A stretch of DNA of 33,366 nucleotides from Desulforamulus putei DSM 12395 (GCF_900129195.1 NZ_FQUY01000026.1:1-33366), one strand, 5' to 3'. Shown: positions 6,773 to 16,412, counted from the stretch's first letter. Notes: generated by a model from the letters alone, not told the origin. Numbers and translations are program-made.

Positions 6773-9256
6773 TTATTTTACCACAATGTTTAACAGCTTA
6801 CCCGGCACAGGGATGACCTTGATGACCTGTTTGCCGGCGATTAACTCCTGTACCGGCGCCAATCCCATCACATACTGCTGCATTTCCGCCGGTTTCATGT
6901 TGGCCGGTATGTGCAAACGCTCCCGCACCTTGCCGTTTATTTGCACAACAATCTCCACCTCATCTTCCACCAGAGCGTCAGGATCGTATACCGGCCAGGG
7001 CTGCCGGTGTACACTGTCCCGGTGGCCGGTGGCCTGCCACAATTCCTCGGCGATGTGAGGCGCAAAGGGCGCCAGCAGGATAATGGCGGTATTAACGGCT
7101 TCGGCTAATACAGAGGGGTCACGTTCCACTTCCGCAACCTTGTCGCGGTAGGTGTAAATCCCGTTCACCAGCTCCATGATGGCGCTGATGGCGGTGTTGA
7201 AATTAAAGCGGCCGCTGACATCCTCGGTCACTTTTTTAATGGCATAATGGGTTAACCGGCGCATTTCCTTGTGAACGCCCACAAAGGAAACGCCCGGGGC
7301 AATGGTTGGGGCGGCGGCAACCTGGTCTTTAACGGAGTAAACCAGACGCCATACCCGGTTGAGGAAGCGGTGGCAACCTTCAACACCCCGGTCGCTCCAT
7401 TCCAGATCCCGCTCCGGGGGAGCGGCAAACAGGATAAACAATCTGGCGGTATCCGCGCCGTAGCGGTCAATGATTTCTTCCGGGCTGACCACATTTCCCT
7501 TGGATTTGGACATCTTGGCCCCGTCTTTTAAAACCATCCCCTGGGTTAACAGGTTTTCAAAGGGTTCCTCCACACCCACCAGGCCCAGATCATAAAAGAC
7601 CTTGGTAAAGAACCGGGAATAAAGCAGGTGAAGAATGGCGTGTTCGACACCACCGATATACTGGTCCACCGGCATCCAGCGGGCGGCTTTTTCTTTATTC
7701 CAGGCCTGCGCAGGATCCCCGGGGCTGGTGTAGCGAAGGTAATACCAGGAGGAATCCACAAAGGTATCCATCGTGTCGGTTTCCCGCTGAGCAGGGCCGC
7801 CGCACCGGGGACAGGTGGTATTGACAAAATCAGGCCTGCTCTTAAGGGGTGATTCACCGGTGGGCTTGAAGGCCACATCGGTGGGCAACAGCACCGGCAG
7901 TTGGTCTTCCGGGACAGGCACTGTTCCACATTTCTCACAGTAAATAATGGGAATGGGGGCGCCCCAATAGCGTTGACGGGAAATCAACCAATCCCTCAAT
8001 CTGTAATTAATGACACCTTTGCCAATACCCTTTTCCTCGGCATATTGAATCACCTTGCGGATCCCCTGCCGGTTGGGAGTTCCGTCAAAGGGTCCGGAAT
8101 TGACTATGATGCCATCTTCGGTATAGGCTTCGGTCATGTCTTCCGCCTTTAAGGCCTGTTCCTTGGAGGGATAAATAACCACCTTAATGGGCAGGTTGTA
8201 TTTTTTGGCAAACTCAAAGTCCCTTTCATCGTGAGCCGGCACACCCATGACGGCGCCGGTGCCATAATGATACAGAACGTAGTTGGCGGTCAAGATGGGA
8301 ACCCGCTCCCCGTTAAAGGGGTTGATGCAGTAGGCCCCGATAAAGACCCCTTCCTTTTCAGAGCTGGTACGGGCTAATTCGGTGAGATTACTGACCCGGT
8401 TGACAAACTCCGACACTTCGGCTGCCTGGGGAGTGCCGGCAGAAAGTTTTGCCACCAAAGGGTGTTCCGGAGCCAGAACCATATAGGTAACACCATAAAC
8501 GGTATCGGGTCGGGTGGTGAAAACAGTAATTTCATCTCCGGTGGTTTCTGTCTTAAAGGTCAGCTCGGCCCCTTCGCTGCGCCCGATCCAGTTTTCCTGC
8601 ATGATCTTAACCTTATCAGGCCAGCCTGCCAATTTTTTCAGATCATCCAGCAATCGCTGGGAATAATCGGTGATACGGAAAAACCACTGGTCCAGTTCCT
8701 TTTGTTCCACCGTGGCGCTGCATCTTTCACAGGTGCCCTCCACAACCTGCTCGTTGGCAAGCACGGTGGCACAGTCGGGGCACCAGTTGACCCGGGCATG
8801 CTTTTTGTAACACAGTCCTTTTTTGTAAAGCTGGAGGAACAACCACTGCCCCCACCTGTAATATTCGGGGTGGCAGGTGGCCACTTCCCGCCGCCAGTCG
8901 TAACTCAAGCCCAGTTGTTTGAGCTGGCTTCTCATATGAGCAATGTTATCCCAGGTCCAGGTGGCAGGGGGAATGCCATGCTTGATGGCGGCGTTTTCAG
9001 CGGGCAAACCGAAGGCATCCCAACCCATGGGGTGCAGGACATCGTAGCCCTGCATGGTTTTAAACCTGGCGATTACATCACCTATGGAATAGTTTCGAAC
9101 ATGGCCCATGTGTAATTTCCCCGAGGGATAAGGAAACATTTCCAAGCAATAGTATTTCGGGCGGTCGGAGTGATCCGGCACTTGATAAAGATCTTGTTTC
9201 TCCCAATACTGCTGCCATTTATTCTCTATTTGTTTAAAATCGTATTGCTCCTGCAA
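6773..9256 (-). CDS. leuS: Leucyl-tRNA synthetase
   Basis: It charges tRNA-Leu with leucine in the cytoplasm. The 827-residue protein has the class I HIGH-type motif HMGH at residues 49-52 ([19 protein letters not shown]), KMSKS at 581-585, and the inserted editing domain with [21 protein letters not shown] and [16 protein letters not shown] zinc-binding-like [18 protein letters not shown] segment precedes the editing domain, and [13 protein letters not shown] follows it. The anticodon-binding and C-terminal domains are present, so length is as expected. It starts with ATG 9256. A promoter-like sequence lies 60 bp upstream, and 340 bp above the next gene upstream (the acyl-CoA ligase) is a T-box leader. 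The synthetase may therefore be expressed both on its own and by read-through from the T-box unit. Confidence 0.98.
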   Translation of the reverse strand: MQEQYDFKQIENKWQQYWEKQDLYQVPDHSDRPKYYCLEMFPYPSGKLHMGHVRNYSIGDVIARFKTMQGYDVLHPMGWDAFGLPAENAAIKHGIPPATWTWDNIAHMRSQLKQLGLSYDWRREVATCHPEYYRWGQWLFLQLYKKGLCYKKHARVNWCPDCATVLANEQVVEGTCERCSATVEQKELDQWFFRITDYSQRLLDDLKKLAGWPDKVKIMQENWIGRSEGAELTFKTETTGDEITVFTTRPDTVYGVTYMVLAPEHPLVAKLSAGTPQAAEVSEFVNRVSNLTELARTSSEKEGVFIGAYCINPFNGERVPILTANYVLYHYGTGAVMGVPAHDERDFEFAKKYNLPIKVVIYPSKEQALKAEDMTEAYTEDGIIVNSGPFDGTPNRQGIRKVIQYAEEKGIGKGVINYRLRDWLISRQRYWGAPIPIIYCEKCGTVPVPEDQLPVLLPTDVAFKPTGESPLKSRPDFVNTTCPRCGGPAQRETDTMDTFVDSSWYYLRYTSPGDPAQAWNKEKAARWMPVDQYIGGVEHAILHLLYSRFFTKVFYDLGLVGVEEPFENLLTQGMVLKDGAKMSKSKGNVVSPEEIIDRYGADTARLFILFAAPPERDLEWSDRGVEGCHRFLNRVWRLVYSVKDQVAAAPTIAPGVSFVGVHKEMRRLTHYAIKKVTEDVSGRFNFNTAISAIMELVNGIYTYRDKVAEVERDPSVLAEAVNTAIILLAPFAPHIAEELWQATGHRDSVHRQPWPVYDPDALVEDEVEIVVQINGKVRERLHIPANMKPAEMQQYVMGLAPVQELIAGKQVIKVIPVPGKLLNIVVK

Positions 9257-9314
9257 AATACTTGCCCCCTAGTCGTACTATTTTGGCGGAAAGCCAAACT
9301 CACATTCCTCGCAA

Positions 9315-9343
9315 ATTTTACCACGAATGGTGCCATTTTTCAA
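9315..9343 (-). promoter_or_regulatory. Putative leuS promoter
   Basis: Minus-strand TTGAAA (9343-9338), 17-bp spacer, TAAAAT (9320-9315) preceded by TGG. It lies in the 92-bp gap between the ligase gene and leuS. Confidence 0.6.
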
Positions 9344-9348
9344 CAATT

Positions 9349-11013
9349 CTAAGCTGTTTCGATTTTCGTCAGACTTTCCAACCCCAGGGTGGCAATGGCC
9401 TGTTCTCTGAGTTTATACTTTTGAACCTTACCACTGGCGGTGGTAGGATAGCTGTCAACAAACAGCACATAAGAAGGAATTTTATATTTGGCAATTTTAT
9501 CTTTACAGTAGGCCTGCACTTCTTCCTTCGTTAAACTGGCGCCTTCCCTCAGTTGGATGTAGGCCAGGACCTCCTCGCCATACTTGAGGCTGGGCACGCC
9601 AATTACCTGTACATCTTTGATGGCGGGGTGGGTGTAAAGGAACTCTTCAATTTCTCGCGGGTAAATATTTTCCCCGCCACGGATAATCATATCCTTCAAA
9701 CGGCCGGTAATTTTAAAATAGCCCTTTTCGTCCATGACGCCCAAATCCCCGGTGTGCAGCCAGCCCTCTTTGTCGATGGCCTGGGCAGTTGCTTCCGGCA
9801 TCTTATAGTATCCTTTCATGACGTTATAGCCTCTGGCCACAATCTCTCCCTGCACACCCGGCGGGCAATCTTCACCGGTCTCCGGATCCACAATTTTAGC
9901 TTCCACATTGGGAATCACCCGTCCCACAGTGGTTACCCGCAGTTCAATGGGATCCTCGGTTCTGGTCATGGTGATGGCTGGGGATGCTTCGGTCTGGCCG
10001 TAGGTGATGGTGATTTCTTTTGCTCCCATCCGGTTCACAACCGATTTCATGACTTCTATGGGGCAGGGGGAACCGGCCATAATACCGGTACGCAGGCTGC
10101 TGGTATCATAATTTCTTTTATTCATTTCTTCCAGCTCCATGATGAACATGGTGGGAACACCGTGTACCGCCGTGCAACGCTCCTTCTCAATGGTTTCCAG
10201 CACCTTCACCGGATGGAAAACTTCCAACGGCACCATGGTAGCCCCGGAAACCACGCAGGTCATGGTACCCAACACACAGCCAAAACAGTGGAAAAAGGGC
10301 ACCGGGATGCAGAGACGGTCCCTGTGGGTGAAGGCCATGCAATTTGCGATGCTGTGGGCGTTGTTAATGATGTTAAAGTGCGTTAACATAACGCCCTTGG
10401 GAAAGCCGGTGGTACCGGAAGTATATTGCATGTTGATGACATCATCCGGGTCCAGGCTCGCCTGGCGGGCAGCCAGTTCTTCGTCAGTTACCTGGTCAGC
10501 CAGTGCAAGAAGATCGGTCCAGTTTAACATGCCGGGCGGGGTTTCTGGTCCGATAAAAATCACATTTTTCATCAACGGCAGTCTTGCGGACTGCAACTGC
10601 CCGGGTTGGCATTCATTAAGTTCGGGACATAACTCGTTCACCATTTTGATATAGTTTGAGGTTTTTGTACCGCCAATCATCACCAGCGTGGTGGTGTCGG
10701 ACTGCTTCAGCAGGTATTCCACCTCAAAGGTTTTATAGTTGGTATTGACGGTCACCAGTACAGCCCCCATCTTTCCGGTGGCAAATTGCAGGGTCACCCA
10801 TTCCGGCACGTTGGTGGCCCAGATGGCGATATGTTCGCCCTTTTGAATACCAAGGGCCATCAACCCTTTGGCAACTTTCCGGCAAAGCTCGTTAAACTCC
10901 CGGTAACTGTAACGAAGATCCCTGTCGGTATACACCAGCGCTTCATGATCCGGGTGTTCCGCCGCTACGCGATCCAACAGTGCTCCCACCGTTATTCTGT
11001 CCAATTCTTGCAT
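9349..11013 (-). CDS. AMP-dependent acyl-CoA synthetase (fatty-acid or related acid ligase)
   Basis: It activates a carboxylic acid with ATP to an acyl-AMP, then transfers it to CoA. The 554-residue protein has the AMP-binding loop YTSGTTGFPKG at 197-207, the TYGQTEASP adenylate motif, LHTGDLGVMDEKGYFKITGRLKDMI with GGENIYPREIEE, and the C-terminal lysine segment TASGKVQKYKLRE. Overall similarity is to the medium/long-chain acyl-CoA synthetase group (FadD/AcsM-like); the acid cannot be fixed from sequence. The start is ATG 11013. It is the first gene after the T-box leader, an unusual position because T-box control normally serves aminoacyl-tRNA synthetase or amino-acid genes, and leuS follows directly. 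Confidence 0.92.
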   Translation of the reverse strand: MQELDRITVGALLDRVAAEHPDHEALVYTDRDLRYSYREFNELCRKVAKGLMALGIQKGEHIAIWATNVPEWVTLQFATGKMGAVLVTVNTNYKTFEVEYLLKQSDTTTLVMIGGTKTSNYIKMVNELCPELNECQPGQLQSARLPLMKNVIFIGPETPPGMLNWTDLLALADQVTDEELAARQASLDPDDVINMQYTSGTTGFPKGVMLTHFNIINNAHSIANCMAFTHRDRLCIPVPFFHCFGCVLGTMTCVVSGATMVPLEVFHPVKVLETIEKERCTAVHGVPTMFIMELEEMNKRNYDTSSLRTGIMAGSPCPIEVMKSVVNRMGAKEITITYGQTEASPAITMTRTEDPIELRVTTVGRVIPNVEAKIVDPETGEDCPPGVQGEIVARGYNVMKGYYKMPEATAQAIDKEGWLHTGDLGVMDEKGYFKITGRLKDMIIRGGENIYPREIEEFLYTHPAIKDVQVIGVPSLKYGEEVLAYIQLREGASLTKEEVQAYCKDKIAKYKIPSYVLFVDSYPTTASGKVQKYKLREQAIATLGLESLTKIETA

Positions 11014-11100
11014 AATATCCCTCCTGATTATTTTGCGGAAAATTCTGTTTTATAGGGCACCAAGGTTTACCCTGCCTGTAAACGACTCTGAACAGAGGCC

Positions 11101-11355
11101 TATAAAAATATATAAACCTCTCATCCCAAAAGGGACGAGAGGTTACTCCCGCGGTACCACCCCAGTTGATAAGTGTGCAACTTATCCCCTTAAAAGCTGT
11201 AACGGGCACACCCGGTTTGAAGTAATAGGATTTCCTCCAAACAACTCCGGGGCGAGATTCAGCAATTTAGCCCACCGCCTTACACCAACCGGCGGCTCTC
11301 TGCAGGGTTACACCGCTTACTGCTCCCCATCAACGTTACTAACTTATTTATATAG
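11101..11355 (-). promoter_or_regulatory. T-box leader (probably leucine-specific)
   Basis: The minus-strand leader contains the conserved T-box core GGTGGTACCGCGGG (about 11161-11148). It is followed by a terminator with 13-bp arms AACCTCTCGTCCC / GGGATGAGAGGTT (11144-11132, 11127-11115) and a U-rich tail. Upstream is a Stem I-like region with AGTA and GAAT-CTC-GCC segments expected around a specifier loop. CTC (Leu) is the likely specifier because leuS is downstream; shifting by one base would give TCT (Ser). An uncharged cognate tRNA would bind the core and allow read-through into the acyl-CoA ligase gene and perhaps leuS. Confidence 0.9.
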
Positions 11356-11360
11356 TGGTT

Positions 11361-11389
11361 ATTATAACTACACTAACTAACGATGTCAA
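11361..11389 (-). promoter_or_regulatory. Promoter of the T-box transcript
   Basis: Consensus minus-strand promoter: TTGACA (11389-11384), 17-bp spacer, TATAAT (11366-11361). Confidence 0.85.
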
Positions 11390-11405
11390 CGAAAGTTTGT
11401 TAAAA

Positions 11406-11762
11406 TTACTTATTAGCCGACATTTCAACCACCTGGGCATCGCCCCACAGACGTTCCAGGTTGTAAAAGTTCCGTTCCATTTCCTGAAATACGTGTATCA
11501 CCACATCGCCATAATCCAGCAAGATCCAGCTGCCTTCCCGGAAACCTTCAATGCGCAAAGGTTTTACTCCTGCTTCCTCCAGTTTTTCCTCTATGTGTTC
11601 CGCAACGGCCTGCACCTGGGTGCTGGAGCGCCCGGTGCAGATTAAGAAATAATCACAAATAATAGAGATATGACTGATATCCAGGACCGTTATATCTGTG
11701 GCTTTCTTGTCATCCGCAGCTTTGTGGGCGATGTCTACAATCTCCCTGGCGCTAAGTGTCAA
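11406..11762 (-). CDS. rsfS: Ribosome silencing factor RsfS
   Basis: RsfS binds ribosomal protein uL14 on the large subunit and blocks joining to the small subunit when nutrients are short. The 118-residue protein covers the whole family length. It has the hallmark blocks ATDITVLDISHISIICDYFLICTGRSSTQVQAVAEHI, GFREGSWILLDYGDVVIHVF and ERNFYNLERLWGDA. Start is ATG 11762. It follows yqeK at 82 bp; nadD-yqeK-rsfS is the common Firmicutes order, kept here except for an RRM gene placed in between. Confidence 0.96.
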   Translation of the reverse strand: MTLSAREIVDIAHKAADDKKATDITVLDISHISIICDYFLICTGRSSTQVQAVAEHIEEKLEEAGVKPLRIEGFREGSWILLDYGDVVIHVFQEMERNFYNLERLWGDAQVVEMSANK

Positions 11763-11844
11763 ACAGACCCCTCCTTGATGTTTTCTTTTTTATTATATCC
11801 TATTCCACTATTTTCCCTTATGCTTATAAGAAGTTTTTTCTTTT

Positions 11845-12426
11845 TTATCTGCGATAAGATCCCCGGGCAACCAAAATGGCGTTGCGGGCCTTCACACTGG
11901 TGGGATGCAGCAGGCAACCGATTTTTAAAGCATACCGGATACTTTCGTCAAAACAGCTCAAGAGGGCAGCATCCAAATCCTTTTCCGCCTGCCTTCGTAT
12001 TTCCTCTACCATCCCGTGGCGCCGATTCGGTTCAATCTTATCCGCCACAAACAAAACTTTATCCAGTTGACTCATATCTTCCGAACCAACCGTATGTAAC
12101 GCGATGGCATTCAGGATCTCCGGGTCTGTAATGCCAAACTCATCCCTGGCCATAACCGCAGCCACCGGCCCATGCAACAAAAGTGGCATGGCAAAGCCGT
12201 ATTCACTGACCTGCAGTTTCGCTTCCCTGGCCCGCCTTAACATTTCATCGTCAGCAAAATCTCTGGCGATGTCATGCAACAGCCCTGCGATGCGGGCCTT
12301 TCGGGGGTCTGCACCAAACCTGCGGGCCAATTTTTCTGCGGTATTCGCCACGCCCACCGAATGCTTAAAACGGTTTTCCGGCATGACCATACTTATCTTT
12401 GCTTTAAGATATTCCTCGTTGACCAT
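11845..12426 (-). CDS. yqeK: YqeK, HD-domain symmetrical diadenosine tetraphosphatase
   Basis: YqeK-type enzymes hydrolyse Ap4A to two ADP using an HD-domain metal centre. The 193-residue protein has His22 in NRFKHSVGVANTAEKLA, the HD pair at 51-52 in AGLLHDIARDF, LLHGPVAAVMARDEFGI and AIALHTVGSEDMSQLDKVLFVADKIEP. These are the usual YqeK metal-binding and dinucleotide-pocket segments. The start is ATG 12426. The gene is placed between rsfS and the RRM/nadD genes, so it belongs to the NAD/ribosome maintenance cluster. Confidence 0.94.
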   Translation of the reverse strand: MVNEEYLKAKISMVMPENRFKHSVGVANTAEKLARRFGADPRKARIAGLLHDIARDFADDEMLRRAREAKLQVSEYGFAMPLLLHGPVAAVMARDEFGITDPEILNAIALHTVGSEDMSQLDKVLFVADKIEPNRRHGMVEEIRRQAEKDLDAALLSCFDESIRYALKIGCLLHPTSVKARNAILVARGSYRR

Positions 12427-12451
12427 TGGCTTCCTCCAAATACAGTTTTAT

Positions 12452-12486
12452 CGTGAAAAAACCTCCGATCCCACAGGATGGAGGTT
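12452..12486 (-). terminator. Terminator after the RRM gene
   Basis: Minus-strand stem AACCTCCATCC / GGGATCGGAGGTT with a short loop, then TTTTTTCACG. It is 10 bp past the RRM protein stop and separates it from yqeK. Confidence 0.85.
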
Positions 12487-12495
12487 CAGTCTAAT

Positions 12496-12750
12496 TTAAG
12501 CCCTCGGCTCGCGGGCTTTTGCTTCGTTTACCGTGATGATCCTGCCACCGAGTTCGGTACCGTTCAGCGCTGCCACCATTTTCTCAACATCAGCGTCATT
12601 TACTTCAACGAAACCAAAGCCACGGGAACGACCGGTCTCACGGTCAGTAATCACCCGGCTGCTAAACACTTCACCATATTGGGAAAAAGCTTCCTGCAAA
12701 TCCTCCGCCTTGGTAGCCCAGGGTAGGTTACCTACATATAAAGTTGCCAC
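12496..12750 (-). CDS. RRM-family RNA-binding protein
   Basis: A short 84-residue protein made of one RNA recognition motif. RNP2 is TLYVGNLPW near residue 3 and RNP1 is RGFGFVEV near residue 42, with DLQEAFSQYGEV between them. Bacterial single-RRM proteins of this size bind RNA, and some are cold-inducible; the targets here are unknown. I chose GTG 12750 because AGAGGTG lies six bases before it. An in-frame TTG at 12771 would add seven residues but has no ribosome binding site. It has its own terminator and so is probably transcribed alone between nadD and yqeK. Confidence 0.9.
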   Translation of the reverse strand: MATLYVGNLPWATKAEDLQEAFSQYGEVFSSRVITDRETGRSRGFGFVEVNDADVEKMVAALNGTELGGRIITVNEAKAREPRA

Positions 12751-12842
12751 TTGCGTCACCTCTTTCAACAATGGTTCTCTTATTCTAATTTCGTGATTGT
12801 ATTATTTGCAGAAGATAAGGACTAAATGCAGTGGCAAGCTGA

Positions 12843-13490
12843 CTAAGATATTTCCATTTCAGGTAAGAAAAGTTTTTCTGCAGTGTTCTTACGGTACAGA
12901 CCGTTCTTTAAAATATATTCCTCTACGGATTCAGGCAGCAGGTATTTGATACTTCTGCCCTCCATAACCCTTTGGCGTATATCGCTGGAGGATATGGATA
13001 ATGCCGGAACCTCCAACGGCAATATCCTTTTTAAAATGTCTCCCGGTAAGGATTTTAAAGTCTCTTTAATATTGTTCAGGTTATATCCCGGCCTGGTGGC
13101 GGCAATAAAAGTGCACATGAACAATAATTTCTCGGCCTCTTTCCAGTTAATGATTTCCAGAACAGCGTCCGCTCCGGTAATGAAGTAAACAGTTTCAATG
13201 CCGTAGATTCGTTTAATTTCACGTACTGTATCGATGGTATAGGAAATTCCCTGTCTTTCAATCTCAAGGGTGGATACTTCGAAATACTTGTTGCTGGCAG
13301 TGGCCAGGCGGGTCATATTTACCCGGTGATAGGCTTCAGAGATTTTCTTACCCATTTTATGGGGCGGCCTGGCAGCGGGGATAAAGAGAACCTTTTGTAA
13401 GCCAAACTTTTGCCGAACTTCTTCCGCCACTACCAAATGACCATAGTGTATTGGGTCAAAGGTTCCTCCCATCAGACATATCTGTTTCAT
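12843..13490 (-). CDS. nadD: Nicotinate-nucleotide adenylyltransferase
   Basis: It converts nicotinate mononucleotide and ATP to deamido-NAD in NAD synthesis. From ATG 13490 the product is 215 residues, the usual NadD length. It has the nucleotidyltransferase signature [12 protein letters not shown] at residues 8-19, PPHK, the [21 protein letters not shown] block, and the second ATP-binding motif [10 protein letters not shown]. The frame extends upstream to 13589, but those 33 residues are unlike NadD and are discarded. It lies upstream of the RRM, yqeK and rsfS genes on the same strand. Confidence 0.96.
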   Translation of the reverse strand: MKQICLMGGTFDPIHYGHLVVAEEVRQKFGLQKVLFIPAARPPHKMGKKISEAYHRVNMTRLATASNKYFEVSTLEIERQGISYTIDTVREIKRIYGIETVYFITGADAVLEIINWKEAEKLLFMCTFIAATRPGYNLNNIKETLKSLPGDILKRILPLEVPALSISSSDIRQRVMEGRSIKYLLPESVEEYILKNGLYRKNTAEKLFLPEMEIS

Positions 13491-13561
13491 GGAATTCTTT
13501 TCCCTTCTGCCTGTAACTACAGTAATTTTATAGTTTGGTGCTTTAAAAAGCAACAATTTTC

Positions 13562-13592
13562 GGCTTAAAAAATAACCCTTGCAACGCAAGGG
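13562..13592 (-). terminator. Terminator between the HIT gene and nadD
   Basis: Near-perfect palindrome CCCTTGC-N3-GCAAGGG (13576-13592), followed on the minus strand by TTATTTTTTAAG. It is about 85 bp past the HIT gene stop. Confidence 0.8.
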
Positions 13593-13676
13593 CCAAAATA
13601 GATAAATATCCGCGTAAATTAATGTTGCTCATAGGTTGATCTTAAAGCTGACAATCTATGCAAGAAATACTGTTAT

Positions 13677-14177
13677 TTAAAACACGCCCTCCCCGGTCAG
13701 TTCATTAATTGCTCCGGTGATTTTTTCATATGTTCTTTGCAGGCCTTCCGAAATCACCCGGGTATCCCCAATCACGGCCATAAAGTTGGCATCCCCTTCC
13801 CAGCGGGGGACAATATGTACATGAAGGTGTCCCGGAATACCGGCCCCCGCCACCTTACCCAGGTTAATGCCGATGTTAAAGCCATGGGGATTGCCAAAGG
13901 CTTTGCGCAGGGCCTGGACCATAAACCGGGTCATCTTATTCAGTTCCAGAAGCTCCTCGTCTGTTAAATCGGTGATGTCACCCACATGTCTTTTGGGGGC
14001 GATGAGCAGGTGCCCGTTATTATAGGGGTATAAATTCATAATGACAAATGTTTTGTCTCCCCGGTAAATGACCAGGTTTTCTTTATCCTCATGGGAGTTT
14101 AATTTTTCACAGAAAATACAACCGGTTTGCGGCTTGCCAATATAAATTGACCGCCAGGGCGCCCACAAATTCTCCAT
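13677..14177 (-). CDS. HIT-family nucleotide hydrolase/phosphorylase
   Basis: HIT proteins hydrolyse or transfer nucleotidyl groups on substrates such as AMP-NH2, ADP-sulfate or Ap4A, using a histidine nucleophile. The 166-residue protein has the triad motif HLHVH at 117-121 (in GHLHVHIVPRW), NGHLLIAPKRHVGDITDL, and an N-terminal CIFC pair (residues 20 and 23) that may bind zinc with a downstream histidine. The form is that of the bacterial Ap4A-phosphorylase-like group (long HIT). Start is ATG 14177. It is divergent from the exchanger gene, with 172 bp between the two; I see no clear promoter in that gap. Confidence 0.93.
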   Translation of the reverse strand: MENLWAPWRSIYIGKPQTGCIFCEKLNSHEDKENLVIYRGDKTFVIMNLYPYNNGHLLIAPKRHVGDITDLTDEELLELNKMTRFMVQALRKAFGNPHGFNIGINLGKVAGAGIPGHLHVHIVPRWEGDANFMAVIGDTRVISEGLQRTYEKITGAINELTGEGVF

Positions 14178-14349
14178 TCTTGATCAACTCCCGCACTCAG
14201 AATTACGGTTTATTTCTTTTTGTATAGAATAAATCCCTGCTCATCTAATGAATAAATCCTATTTTTTCAACCGGTTTAATTTTTGTATGACATGATTACA
14301 ATAGGGGGATTTTAAAGGGTAGTGTTATTTCAGAAAGGATCGAACATAA

Positions 14350-15336
14350 GTGACCTATCTTCTCCTGGTTGCCAGCCTGGCTATTATTCTGCTCAGCGCA
14401 GAGGTTTTTACCAATGGCATTGAATGGTTGGGCAAGAAATTAAACCTTTCCGAAGGGGCGGTGGGCAGTCTTTTGGCGGCAGTGGGCACTGCCTTGCCCG
14501 AAACAATGATCCCGGTGATCGCTATTCTATTTGGAACAGGGGATATGGCTGATGAAGTAGGTATTGGAGCCATTCTGGGTGCTCCTTTTATGTTATCCAC
14601 CCTGGCCCTGGCCATCACAGGGTTTGCCGCCATGGTCTGGAAGGTAAAAGGGAAACCCCGGGAAAGTATGTTTATTGACAGGCAAGTGATGAGCCGCGAT
14701 TTAAATTTTTTTTTGCTGGTCTATACTGTAGCCGTGGTGGCGGGTATTTTTTCCGACGGCTATAAACCTTTTGTGGCTTTATTTTTAATCATCGCTTATC
14801 TTTATTACGTTTATAAAACCCTGGGGTGCGAAGGTGGCCGGTGTGAGGCGCTTGCTCCGCTGTATTTGGCCAGGCGCCATCCGGACCCCGGCATCCCCGT
14901 TGTATTCTTCCAGGTGATCATTGCGCTCATTGGCATTGTTCTGGGAGCCCACTTATTTGTAATAGAAATAGAAATGCTTGCCTCCATGTGGGGAGTACCG
15001 GCTTTTATTTTATCGCTGATCATCGCCCCCATTGCCACCGAGCTGCCGGAGAAGTTTAACAGTGTCATCTGGGTACGGCAGGGGAAAGACACGCTGGCCC
15101 TAGGCAACATCACCGGCGCCATGGTGTTTCAAAGCTCCGTTATTCCAGCACTGGGCATTCTGCTAACTCCCTGGAAATTATCCCAGCTCGGCATTATTTG
15201 CGCCATCCTGGCCATTGCGGCGGCTGGTACGGTCTTCCTCCTGCTCAGGTTGCGGGGTGAAATACGGCCTCTGACCCTGGCCTTTAACAGTATCTTCTAT
15301 TTAATTTTTGTTGGGGCAGTCATGGTACTGAATTAA
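14350..15336 (+). CDS. Na+/Ca2+ exchanger-type (CaCA) membrane antiporter
   Basis: CaCA proteins exchange a divalent cation, usually Ca2+, for Na+ or H+ across the membrane. The 328-residue protein has about ten hydrophobic helices and two alpha-repeat motifs: EGAVGSLLAAVGTALPETMIPVIA near 35-58 and FILSLIIAPIATELPEKFNS near 217-236. The acidic residues of TALPE and TELPE are the ion-binding pair expected of the family. The glycine-rich portion of the first repeat is shorter than in YrbG-type proteins. The start is GTG 14350 with AAAGGA about ten bases upstream. It is the only plus-strand gene of this stretch and stands alone. Confidence 0.88.
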   Translation: MTYLLLVASLAIILLSAEVFTNGIEWLGKKLNLSEGAVGSLLAAVGTALPETMIPVIAILFGTGDMADEVGIGAILGAPFMLSTLALAITGFAAMVWKVKGKPRESMFIDRQVMSRDLNFFLLVYTVAVVAGIFSDGYKPFVALFLIIAYLYYVYKTLGCEGGRCEALAPLYLARRHPDPGIPVVFFQVIIALIGIVLGAHLFVIEIEMLASMWGVPAFILSLIIAPIATELPEKFNSVIWVRQGKDTLALGNITGAMVFQSSVIPALGILLTPWKLSQLGIICAILAIAAAGTVFLLLRLRGEIRPLTLAFNSIFYLIFVGAVMVLN

Positions 15337-15428
15337 TTTTATATTAGGTTGATGAATAAATCTTTTTCGGCCTTGCGTTCTTACATGAGTTAATTTTTTA
15401 AAATATGACCAATCAAAAAGTAGCAGAC

Positions 15429-16329
15429 TTACATTCTTAAGACCAAAGGTATGATCACCATCAAGGTAACACCACTAAGTAAGGTAGTGAAGAAGGTAAC
15501 GCTGGTAACAAAATCCGGCTCTTGATTGTACTGTACAGCATACATAGCGATAAAGGCCGCCGTCGGCATGGCAGCTTCAAGGATCATCACCTGCTGCCAC
15601 AATTTACTCACCGGTAAAAATAACACAATGGCGAAAGCAATGGCCGGTGATACAATCAATCGTAGTAAAATAGCCGTTGTCAGCTTTAGAAAGTTAAGGT
15701 TTGTAATCCGGCACTCTGCAAGCTGCATCCCGAGTATAACAACCACCAGCATAACTGAGGTGTCTCCCACCAGTCTTAATGTTTTGTAGATATTATCAGA
15801 CATAGGAGGCTCAAGGACCTTCCAAATTAAGGCCAAAATCATGGCATGGTTGATCGGGAATTTAAGGAGTGTCATGAGGGTCTTTTTGAGATCCTGCCTG
15901 GAACCACCGGTGGCAATATAAATACCCAAAGTGTTCATGGCAATGGAGTGGAACAAATTAATAATCATGGCATAATTAAACCCGGCTTCCCCAAAGGCAA
16001 ACAGCATCACAGGTGCTCCCATGTTACCAGTATTGATAAAGGCTGTCGATAACATGATACTAGGCTGACTTTCTTTGGGTACTAGGTGGCATTTACTCAG
16101 GAGATAAACCAATCCCACAATAACCACAGGGAGTAGCATCGAATAAAGAGCCACATATAAAATGCCTCTGTCCAGAGGTGTATCGTAAAACACTCGGAAT
16201 ATCAGGGGGGGTCAGAACATAGATGGCTAAAGTTGAGATCGGTTTAATATCCAATTTTAATATCTTTTGACCGGTATAACCAAGGAAAATCATTAGAAAT
16301 ACCGGTATGACAACATCAAAGAGAACCAT
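15429..16329 (-). pseudogene. AEC-family (auxin efflux carrier-type) transporter, frameshifted
   Basis: The reading frame from 16329 begins MVLFDVVIPVFLMIFLGYTGQKILKL and runs to VLTPP. The frame then breaks at a run of seven C on the minus strand (plus-strand G 16205-16211). Removing one C joins it to LIFRVFYDTPLDRGILYVALY and the second frame to 15429, giving about 300 residues with ten membrane helices, the normal AEC length and topology. AEC carriers move organic acids such as malate or malonate. It is the last gene of the sugar-acid cluster, so it may have exported or imported an acid intermediate. The homopolymer break could be a real mutation, phase variation or a sequencing error. Confidence 0.85.
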
Positions 16330-16362
16330 ATTAACACCTCTTACCCGCAGCCGATATCGAAA

Positions 16363-16383
16363 GAGCGTACCAAAGGTACGCTC
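16363..16383 (-). terminator. Hairpin after the second DapA-type gene
   Basis: Perfect 9-bp stem GAGCGTACC / GGTACGCTC with a 3-nt loop. On the minus strand it is followed only by TTTCG, so it is a weak terminator or a processing hairpin between the aldolase and the AEC gene. Confidence 0.5.
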
Positions 16384-16412
16384 CTTTCTACATCATTTAT
16401 ACACCTTCTTGA

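Noticed and set aside
6773-9256. Many open frames on the strand opposite leuS and the acyl-CoA ligase
   Set aside because: They are shadows produced by GC bias of the real genes and show no known motifs.
12751-12771. TTG start for the RRM protein
   Set aside because: No ribosome binding site before it, whereas AGAGGTG is correctly spaced for GTG 12750.
13491-13589. N-terminal extension of NadD
   Set aside because: NadD proteins begin at [13 protein letters not shown]; the added residues run through the terminator hairpin.
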